Positions 27,041-33,000 of a stretch of DNA of 64,000 nt are shown piece after piece. Position numbers and translations under genes: made by a program. Below the pieces are notes generated by a model. That model did not search any database. It was given only the letters and a program-made list of their open reading frames with translations, and was not told the DNA's origin. The DNA lies in contig NZ_CP036433.1 of NCBI RefSeq assembly GCF_007751035.1, positions 6,181,001-6,245,000 on the forward strand, given 5' to 3'. Numbering within the stretch: position 1 is the stretch's first letter; every line of letters begins with the position of its first letter. Source of the DNA: Lignipirellula cremea. GTDB lineage: Bacteria; Planctomycetota; Planctomycetia; Pirellulales; Pirellulaceae.

Positions 27041-27601
27041 CTAATCACTGCGATGCGGCGGCAGTTGGAGCCGTCGCTGGCTTCTCAATTCATCACAGCG
27101 AACAAAAAGGTCCTGGCATATCTGACGCTCGACATGAGGAATCAGATTGCATTTCGGTTCCCTTCTCATCCGATCTGCCAGTTCGTGTGGCGCTACGTCT
27201 GACGATTGTGGCCAATAGTGGTTTGCATCTTCCATGGTCGATGCGCCAAAAACAACGGTGTCCAATTCCGCCCAGATGCAAGCGGACATACACATTGGAC
27301 AGGGCTCACAGGTGCTGTAAAGGATGCATCCACGCAGTGAAAGACGTTGCAACTGCTTTGTTGCAATGCGAATCGCATTCATCTCCGCATGGTTCGTCGG
27401 GTCGCACTCTTGAATCACCGTATCATACGCCTGTGACACAAGCTGCCCGCTATCCGAAGAATAAATGGACGATCCGAACGGAGAGGGATGCTCCGTTTGA
27501 AAGGACCGCCCCGTAAAACGAGCGAGGGAACGCATGCGTTCTCGGTGCAATTCATCTCGATCCGATGTCAAGTTGATTTCACTCCACTCACGAGGGCGCA
27601 A
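27041..27601 (-). CDS. nucleoside/base deaminase of the cytidine deaminase superfamily
   Basis: A 186-residue zinc deaminase. The zinc and catalytic motifs are intact: NHAEMNAIR (His71, Glu73) and STCEPCPMCMSACIW (Cys101, Cys104). The region WAELDTVVFGASTMEDA resembles guanine deaminase and other purine deaminases of the CDA fold more than TadA. The usual TadA features of the C-terminus are not obvious. It probably deaminates a free base or nucleoside; the exact substrate is not determinable. GC content is visibly lower than in the neighbouring HD gene, which fits its position at the edge of the decayed accessory island that begins here. Confidence 0.85.
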   Translation of the reverse strand: MRPREWSEINLTSDRDELHRERMRSLARFTGRSFQTEHPSPFGSSIYSSDSGQLVSQAYDTVIQECDPTNHAEMNAIRIATKQLQRLSLRGCILYSTCEPCPMCMSACIWAELDTVVFGASTMEDANHYWPQSSDVAPHELADRMRREPKCNLIPHVERQICQDLFVRCDELRSQRRLQLPPHRSD

Positions 27602-27750
27602 AGCACATCACCTTCAGGGAGACGGACCGCCCGACGGCGCGATCCCGGTCTCAAGGATGAGTTTCGAACGTCCCTTTTGACTGCTGTTCTGGGCGGACTG
27701 GCGGTTCCTGTCCACCACGTCGTTCTGAACCCGGTTCCCCGCTTGAGGCG

Positions 27751-28212
27751 TCAGTCCGCCAGATATTCAATGAACACTTCCGTTCGCGCCTCATTGGCGT
27801 AAATTCGACAGACGGGGCCATCCGGAGGTGACTCCTGTGCGTCGTAGCGTATCGCCACATCCACCGAAGGCAGACGTGCGGCGTACTCAGCGTCGTGCTC
27901 CATGAGCCCTGCACGGAAGTAAACAGGCTGCTTGAAGTCTCGCCCCTTGAGAAGTGCCGGGAAGTCTTCGCTTTTGAGCGTGACGGAGTGAAGAGTGATG
28001 TAGTCCGTCCAGATATCCGTCCCTTCCCCTTGGATGCTCAAGGATACCGGCAAATCGTCCAAGCCCAGCGCATACTTCAAGCGATCGACCGCAGTGGGCG
28101 GCCTCAACCAGAAATATGCTGTTGTGGCGGCAACGACAACACCAATGGCGACGATCAATCGAGCGAGGTTTCTTCGCCGGTTCATCTTTTTTTGCATAAC
28201 GTCGATGTTCAT
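27751..28212 (-). CDS. small membrane-anchored orphan protein
   Basis: 153 residues with a basic N-terminus (MQKKMNRRRNLARL) and one transmembrane segment (LIVAIGVVVAATTAYFWL). A ~120-residue external domain follows (LDDLPVSLSIQGEGTDIWTDYITLHSVTL and so on). No family was recognised. Alternative starts exist at the second and third Met; MNRRRN (28185) would also be plausible. It stands between the deaminase gene and the 102-bp palindromic element, on the same strand as the zinc-ribbon ORF beyond it, giving an ORF-palindrome-ORF layout. Confidence 0.6.
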   Translation of the reverse strand: MNIDVMQKKMNRRRNLARLIVAIGVVVAATTAYFWLRPPTAVDRLKYALGLDDLPVSLSIQGEGTDIWTDYITLHSVTLKSEDFPALLKGRDFKQPVYFRAGLMEHDAEYAARLPSVDVAIRYDAQESPPDGPVCRIYANEARTEVFIEYLAD

Positions 28213-28289
28213 CGGGTCGCGACAAGCCGCATTGATTTCAAAAAGCCGCGTGACCCGCGACTCCCGCGCAACATTTTTTTCTGACGCAA

Positions 28290-28391
28290 GGAACTGGGGA
28301 AGAATAACTTCGGCTCACAGGAGTAGAACCGCCCGACGCTAGCGCGTTCGGCTCACTATACAAAAACCGAAGTTATTTTCCCCTCGTTCCC
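28290..28391. repeat. 102-bp palindromic element (intact copy)
   Basis: The ends are imperfect inverted repeats of about 25 bp: GGAACTGGGGAAGAATAACT at the left and AGTTATTTTCCCCTCGTTCC at the right. They close on the inner pair CTTCGG/CCGAAG. An inner hairpin centres on CGCTAGCG (28337-28344). The first 83 bases (28290-28372) recur identically at 57662-57744. It starts 4 bp beyond the stop of the zinc-ribbon ORF. It could be a MITE/REP-type element. It lies close to integron-integrase remnants, so an attC-like role was considered, but the core sites do not match the RYYYAAC/GTTRRRY consensus. Confidence 0.85.
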
Positions 28392-28395
28392 AACA

Positions 28396-28947
28396 TCAGT
28401 ATTGAGCCTTGACCCATATTACCGGATGTTCGAGCAGTTCCGATATGTGATCAACGAATTCTTGTTTGAGGAACCACTCGCTGAAGCAAAATGCAAGGAT
28501 ACCGAACCCGAATGGTGGGTGAAACCAGTCCATGAAGGATGTGGACGAGGAACATTCGGAACATCCAAGTCGATTGACGTCGCCTGATTCGTACCATCGG
28601 CCCACCGGCTCCTCCCCGTTCATAGCATCGGCGGCGAACTGATGCTTGCAGTTCGGGCAGAACAGATTAAAGGCAAGTTCGCCAGTGTCGAACACGTTGC
28701 GGCCAATCGAGATATCCATGCCACACGGAAAGACATCGTTGATATTGTCTGCCGCTAAGTGGGCGTTCGGCCCGGTCGCATACCGTGGACCGTTTTCCAG
28801 GTAATCGTGGGTCTGTTGCGTAGGCAGAATGATTCCGCGCGAACATAAATTCTCGATGACGCGCTGAGCGAGAGCATCCGCTTCATCGAGTGTCGCATGA
28901 GCGTCGACAATTGATTCGATGCATGTGGTTATTGCGACGTGAAACAA
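28396..28947 (-). CDS. zinc-ribbon orphan protein
   Basis: 183 residues with a non-ATG (TTG) start at 28947; a stop codon lies four codons upstream, so the start cannot be much earlier. The sequence has DNINDVFPCGMDISIGRNVFDTG. Two CxxC knuckles form a probable zinc ribbon (FCPNCKH and GCSECSS, residues ~115-140). A Trp/Phe-rich C-terminus follows (FMDWFHPPFGFGILAFCFSEWFL). The protein resembles small accessory-region or immunity-type proteins, but no named family is assigned. A TATAAT hexamer (minus strand, around 29010-29015) lies about 65 bp upstream of the start. The gene ends 4 bp before the palindromic element. Confidence 0.6.
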   Translation of the reverse strand: MFHVAITTCIESIVDAHATLDEADALAQRVIENLCSRGIILPTQQTHDYLENGPRYATGPNAHLAADNINDVFPCGMDISIGRNVFDTGELAFNLFCPNCKHQFAADAMNGEEPVGRWYESGDVNRLGCSECSSSTSFMDWFHPPFGFGILAFCFSEWFLKQEFVDHISELLEHPVIWVKAQY

Positions 28948-29087
28948 CGAGTGGATTTAGCAGCAGAACTTGCTTCCAGGAAGTTTCCGCCAATCAGCTT
29001 CAGGCGGAATTATAATCATTAGTTACTCCGCTGTCATCTCCTTCTCTGCGTGCCAGGACGTCTCTGTCTGTCGCTCAGCGGGATCGC

Positions 29088-29355
29088 AGAACAGCGATTC
29101 GACGAGGTGATGCCGGCCTTGCTCGCCGGACTTAAAGTTTCGCCAGCGGCGTCCCTTAAGAACCAGGAACTGCCAGAACCAGGCTCGGCTGGCAAGCAGA
29201 TACTTCCCGGGCGAGAGTGTGTGGCGACTCCACACGACGTTAGCCGTCGGCCATATTCTGGCGATGCGTGGCTGGAACCCGCTAAAGACGGTCGTGCTGT
29301 AAATGCACTACTGACCGCGGCATCGCGGGGGCGTGGGCTTTGTCCCCTGCCTATC
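29088..29355 (-). pseudogene. integron-type tyrosine recombinase remnant, copy 1 (internal deletion)
   Basis: Reading the minus strand in broken frames gives PRSVVHLQHDRL, RVPATHRQNMADG, ESPHTLAR, then GKYLLASRAWFWQF and SGEQGRHHLVESLFC. These follow the order of the IntI catalytic domain. The family pattern has SVVEPLQ..L, RV.ATHRQDLADG, LP.ALARKYP.A..W.WQF and R.HHLDES. Stops, frame jumps and a missing C-terminus show it is dead. It is about 85-90% alike in DNA to copy 2 over ~250 bp (rough reading). At its 3' end it joins directly to GATCCCGCTGAGCG, the sequence found after the C-terminus in copy 2, so it looks like copy 2 minus ~220 bp. Confidence 0.72.
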
Positions 29356-29468
29356 GAAAAATCCTGCAAGCCCGGCGCAAGTACGTGGCATCGTTTTCGG
29401 ACAGCCTGGGAATTCCCGATAGATTAACATGCATTGGGTGCGTACAATGTGAGCGAGGAGTCCCCCCC

Positions 29469-29720
29469 ATGCTACAGAAAACAGACCCGAGTATCGCCGA
29501 GCGTGCGAAGGAAATCTACCAGGACCGCTTGAGAGCTAATCTGGAGGCGACGGATCCAGACAAGTTCGTGGCCATTGAACCGGAGTCCGGCGACCATTTT
29601 GTGGGTGTGACGCTAAGCGAGGCAATCGGTAAATCGCGGAAAAAGCACCCCGAGCGATTGGCCCATGTCATCCGCGTTGGGCATCGAGCAGCGGTGCATT
29701 TTGGAATGCACCTTCAATGA
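29469..29720 (+). CDS. small ORF upstream of and overlapping a retropepsin-like gene
   Basis: An 83-residue charged, probably cytoplasmic protein (MLQKTDPSIAERAKEIYQD, then VAIEPESGDHFVGVTLSEAI). It has a helical first half and a short beta/helix second half. Its 3' end overlaps the next gene by 56 bp, implying translational coupling. No family name is certain. Small proteins of this kind are often encoded directly before clan AA aspartic proteases in accessory DNA, so the two probably work together. The pair is bracketed by two dead integron-integrase remnants on the opposite strand. Confidence 0.65.
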   Translation: MLQKTDPSIAERAKEIYQDRLRANLEATDPDKFVAIEPESGDHFVGVTLSEAIGKSRKKHPERLAHVIRVGHRAAVHFGMHLQ

Positions 29721-30108
29721 GGGCGTCGTTGACAACGGCGGCCGGGCGCTATTGCTGGTTAAGCTGCGGAAGTCTGTGAATACGGACGCCGAAACGGCTG
29801 AAGTCTGGATTGACACCGGGTTCACGGGCGACCTCGTACTTCCTGCGTCGGCGATAGAGAGCCTGGAGCTCGAACTATCGGGGAGCGTTGATGCAACTTT
29901 GGCCGATGGCTCGGAAGTCGCGTTGAGCACCTTCAGTTGCCTGATCGAATGGTTCGGGCATGTTAAATCGCTTGAGATCATCGCGAACGACGGCGAGTGC
30001 CCACTACTTGGTGTTGGGTTACTACTCGGGCTGGAACTCCGAATTGACTATCGCAACCTGCAATTGGAGTTGACGCCAGCAAAAAAGGAGGGCGTCTCCG
30101 TCGGATAA
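29665..30108 (+). CDS. clan AA retropepsin-like aspartic protease
   Basis: 147 residues. The catalytic motif is WIDTGFTGDLVLP (Asp50-Thr-Gly), followed by the beta segments GSVDATLADGSEVALSTFSC and CPLLGVGLLLGLELRIDY. This matches single-lobed retropepsin-like clan AA proteases, which act as homodimers. The substrate is unknown. It overlaps the preceding small ORF in another frame, suggesting a coupled pair. GC content is lower than in the core genes, and it sits between two integron-integrase fossils, so horizontal acquisition is likely. Alternative starts further downstream would lose the first strands. Confidence 0.8.
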   Translation: MSSALGIEQRCILECTFNEGVVDNGGRALLLVKLRKSVNTDAETAEVWIDTGFTGDLVLPASAIESLELELSGSVDATLADGSEVALSTFSCLIEWFGHVKSLEIIANDGECPLLGVGLLLGLELRIDYRNLQLELTPAKKEGVSVG

Positions 30109-30343
30109 CATCACCCATCTTCCCGCAGCGACGAGAGTTTATCAATAGTCAAACCGCGTGACTTCGCAGTTCCCTTGGATCGGATTTGTCCTGCCTTCTT
30201 GGCTCACAGATAGGCAATGTGTGTTGCGGCCGAACTGCCAACCTGCTTTGCCAGTAATTCAGCAATTCCTAGACGGGCAAACGCTGGAGCGGCACCCAAC
30301 AGGTAATTTCAGCCGGGCGCTCAGCGGGATCGTGAATCCGTCC

Positions 30344-30845
30344 TTACGCGGGGCTGCCAACACCGCGCCCGTGTCGGTTGAGCGCATGGGTGCAAATCAT
30401 GGTAGTCCGAACATCCTGGTGGCCGAGGATTTCTTACCCGGTTCGAGTATCGCACCTGTCGGCAGCCACGTGTGTGGCGAACGAATGCCGGAACGCAGGG
30501 CGCCTGGCTCGCTGCGTGAGGGCGACCATCCGAACTGCAACCGCTAGCGAGCGTCAAAACAGCGATTCGTCGCGGTGATCCCGGCCTTGCTCGCCGGACT
30601 TGAGGTTTCGCCAGCGGCGTTCCTTTAGAACCAGGAACTGCCAGCACCAGGCTCGGCTGGCAAGCAGATACTTCCCGGGCGAGAGTGGGTGTTGACTCCA
30701 CACGACGGTAGCCGTCGGCCATATTCTGGCGATGCGTGGCTGGAACCCGCTAAAGACGGTCGTACTGTAAATGTACCACCGACAAACGCATCGTTGTGGC
30801 GTAGTCTTTCCCCTGCCCCTTGGGAAACGATTCTCTGCCTCACAA
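30344..30845 (-). pseudogene. integron integrase (IntI-type tyrosine recombinase) remnant, copy 2
   Basis: The minus strand keeps most of the C-terminal catalytic domain in broken frames. These include GKDYATTMRLSVVHLQYDRL, THRQNMADGYRRVE, GKYLLASRAWCWQF and SGEQGRDHRDESLF, followed by a stop. Then in one frame come FRHSFATH, EILGHQDVRTTMICTH and ALNRHGRGVGSPA. The RHSFATH box, LGHxDVxTTMIYTH box and NRxGxGVxSP end are signatures of integron integrases. The catalytic Tyr is replaced by Cys, and at least three stops plus frameshifts are present. The N-terminal half is absent. Any plus-strand frame over this stretch is only its antisense shadow. Confidence 0.8.
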
Positions 30846-30884
30846 CGGGCGGCTGTTCCCGCCCGACGGGACTGCGTCAGGCAG
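30835..30884. repeat. imperfect long inverted repeat beside the integrase remnant
   Basis: CTGCCT (30835-30840) pairs with AGGCAG (30879-30884), and CGGGCGG (30846-30852) pairs with CCGCCCG (30859-30865), giving a bulged cruciform. It lies between the IntI remnant and the lipoprotein gene at 30935. It has no T-tract, so it is not a standard terminator. It could be a recombination-site relic or a mRNA 3' stabiliser; the sequence does not decide. Confidence 0.5.
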
Positions 30885-30934
30885 TCGTTTCTGTGGGAGT
30901 GAACGATGACCGGTGACGGATGACTTGCAGCGGC

Positions 30935-31462
30935 TTACGACTTGGGCCGTTCGCGAACGTAGACGCCGGTGGCTTCGATGTTCAGCTGGTTGAGGGTGGC
31001 GTCGTACTGGGCATTGCCGGTGACGACGACGACATCGCCTTTTTCCACCTGGAGCAGCTTCCGGGCGTCGATGGGCAGGACCTTTCCGTCGACGTCGACC
31101 AGCCGGATCGCGGCCTTGGGGGCTTTGGCCTGGCGGCGCCGGCAGAAGGCGCAGTCATCGGCGTGATCGGGGCCGCCGTGGCCTCCTTCGGGGGCTTCCG
31201 AGATTACGAAGGAAGCCTGGTTCTCCTGGAAGGGATCCAGCTCGCCGGCCGTAATCTGGCCGACGAGGGTGACTTCGGGCTGGATCGGCACGGTCTGGGC
31301 CGCGTCGGTCAGCGTGAGCGCACCGCTGGGTTCCTGCTGCAGCAGAAACTTTTTTCGTTCCGCAGAAACACGCGGGTCTTCGGTCGCCTCGGGCGTACAG
31401 CCCCACGCAGCGACAACCAGAATCAGCAACGGCAGAACCCGCCAGGGTGCACGAGAAAACAT
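30935..31462 (-). CDS. lipoprotein with His/Asp/Cys motif
   Basis: 175 residues with a lipobox (LPLLILVVAAWGC, lipidated Cys at ~22). The mature part contains VGQITAGELDPFQENQASFVISE and a short motif rich in metal ligands (GGHGGPDHADDCAFCRRRQ, residues ~92-110). An OB-like end follows (IRLVDVDGKVLPIDARKLLQVEKGDVVVVTGNAQYD). The C-terminal pattern resembles small beta-barrel domains. It lies 4 bp downstream of the His-rich lipoprotein gene, so the two form an operon. A shared role in metal binding or sensing at the envelope is inferred from their composition. Confidence 0.75.
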   Translation of the reverse strand: MFSRAPWRVLPLLILVVAAWGCTPEATEDPRVSAERKKFLLQQEPSGALTLTDAAQTVPIQPEVTLVGQITAGELDPFQENQASFVISEAPEGGHGGPDHADDCAFCRRRQAKAPKAAIRLVDVDGKVLPIDARKLLQVEKGDVVVVTGNAQYDATLNQLNIEATGVYVRERPKS

Positions 31463-31466
31463 AGGA

Positions 31467-32018
31467 CTACTCTTTCGGGGCTTTGGCTTTCAGATCGGCG
31501 ACGGCGGCGTCGATCTTGGCGGACTGGGCTTCGTGCGCGGCGATGGCGGCGTCTTTGTCGGCGGCCTCTTTGCCGTGCAGCATATCGTGCAGCGGGTCAA
31601 GAGCGTCCATCAAATCGTCGGCCGCTTTCTTCACCGCCGTCTGGTCCTCAACGCTCAGCTTGGCTTTTTCGGCCAGTTCGCCGAACTCTTCGGTCAGATG
31701 CGACAAGTGATGCAGGGCGGCGTCGGCTTCCTTCATTTTTCCGTCGGTCACGAAAGCCTTCAGTTCGGCCAGGTGCTCTTCGACATGGGTCATGGCGTCG
31801 GCGTACGATTCCGGATGGTCATGATGCTCATGGCCTGCTTCGTCGTGCTCATGGCCTGCTTCGTCGTGGTCGTGACCTTCTTCGTCATGATCGTGATCAT
31901 GGCTGTCGGCGGCAGGTTTGGCCTTGGTCGTGGTATCGTTGGTGGCCGGCGCGCAGCCGACGAAACTGGCGTAAACAACACCCATCGCCAAAACCGCGAT
32001 GACACGTAACATTTTCAT
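31467..32018 (-). CDS. histidine-rich lipoprotein
   Basis: 183 residues. The N-terminal lipobox is VVYASFVGC (Cys ~22). Next comes a striking His/Asp/Glu-rich stretch (residues ~38-70; DHDHDEEGHDHDE, GHEHDEAGHEHHDHPE), a likely zinc/copper/nickel-binding arm. A helical domain (residues ~72-183) has three helices with Leu/Ala heptads. It is the first gene of a two-gene operon with the lipoprotein at 30935 (4-bp gap). His-rich arms of this kind occur in metal chaperones and ZinT/ZnuA-like proteins, but no transporter is adjacent. Metal scavenging in the periplasm is an inference. Confidence 0.8.
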   Translation of the reverse strand: MKMLRVIAVLAMGVVYASFVGCAPATNDTTTKAKPAADSHDHDHDEEGHDHDEAGHEHDEAGHEHHDHPESYADAMTHVEEHLAELKAFVTDGKMKEADAALHHLSHLTEEFGELAEKAKLSVEDQTAVKKAADDLMDALDPLHDMLHGKEAADKDAAIAAHEAQSAKIDAAVADLKAKAPKE

Positions 32019-32234
32019 TGCCTGGACTCCTCAAGGCGGGGCAAAAACGGAAGTGCAGGGTCGATCCGTCTGGAGGACGCCGACCGCCAGCTTATTGTAC
32101 GGCGAAACGGCCCCGGTGCGCAGTGGGACCCCGCTTCCCCAGATCGATTCTACCTGTATATGCATACGTCAGGCAAGTGCAACGTGTTCGCCTGACGAGC
32201 GAAGAAATCGGCAAAGCAGGTCGGCCGCTGCGAT

Positions 32235-32723
32235 TCAAGGCTTCTCAGCTTGTTCTTGCTGCCAGAGATACAGCTCGTTGATCTGGCGTTCGCTCTGGTC
32301 AAAAAACACCCAGATCACCAGCCCTTGATGCAGCCACTGGTCGCCATCGGGTCGCGACGGCTGGCCCAGCTTCTGCACGACCTGGGCGCGGCCATCCTGC
32401 CGAGTGAGTTTGCCCGGCAAGGGCGGAGCGAAAGTCTGCCGCTCCGGGCTCGAAGAACCTTCCCCCGGCGGCGACACGCGCAGCACGATCGTTTTGATCC
32501 GGCTGGATTCATAGAGCATCGACCAGGAGCCGTCGGGCGACGAAAAACTACCGGATGGGCCTTTGGTCGTTTCCGACAACGCCTGCTGCCGCACCATGGC
32601 GACAACCGCCGGGGAGTCTTTCGGCTGTCCCAATAAGGGCGCCAGATCGGGCCATGCCGGTTGCCCCGCGAGGACGTTCGACGGAGCGACCAGCAAAACG
32701 GCAAGAAGAAGCAGATATCGCAT
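32235..32723 (-). CDS. small exported protein of unknown family
   Basis: The start at MRYLLLLAVLL gives a signal peptide (LLLAVLLVAPSNVLAG) and 162 residues. The mature protein has a Trp-containing beta-rich fold (SFSSPDGSWSMLYESSRIKTIVLRVSP, then QWLHQGLVIWVFFDQSERQINELYLW). No named family is assigned. Periplasmic location is likely. The frame is open upstream to 32768, but the signal peptide fixes the start at 32723. Confidence 0.7.
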   Translation of the reverse strand: MRYLLLLAVLLVAPSNVLAGQPAWPDLAPLLGQPKDSPAVVAMVRQQALSETTKGPSGSFSSPDGSWSMLYESSRIKTIVLRVSPPGEGSSSPERQTFAPPLPGKLTRQDGRAQVVQKLGQPSRPDGDQWLHQGLVIWVFFDQSERQINELYLWQQEQAEKP

Positions 32724-32952
32724 TGCCAGAAACCTTTCCCAGGCGAAGCTAGCTCCGCCCTGATCCATCCTTGATGTTGAAAGCCGCCAGACACGCGGTG
32801 CTCCACACCCGGCTCAATAGCGACGAGACTCGCTATTGCAAGATTAGACGATCACCGTCGCCGGAATGCAAATCGCCCTGGCGGGAAGAATCCCACGCCA
32901 GGGCGAAAGGCGTTTTATGCAGCTCGGCTTGTGCCGGAACTGGTCGATGCCG

Positions 32953-33000
32953 CGATTAGTCCATGCCGCGATTAGTCCATGCCGCGATTAGTCCATGCCG
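32953..33000. repeat. three tandem 16-bp units across a stop codon
   Basis: The 16-mer GGCATGGACTAATCGC (minus strand) is repeated three times in tandem, with a partial fourth. The first unit encodes the last residues Gly-Met-Asp and the TAA stop of the SEC-C protein. The second and third are 3' untranslated duplicates that each keep a copy of the stop codon. Confidence 0.9.

Noticed and set aside
28290-28391. Canonical attC site
   Set aside because: The inverted ends do not match RYYYAAC/GTTRRRY, and one identical copy lies inside a gene; kept only as an open possibility in the findings.
30158-30547. 129-codon plus-strand ORF
   Set aside because: Its second half is the exact antisense of the integrase RHSFATH/LGHQDV region, a typical false ORF over a tyrosine recombinase remnant.
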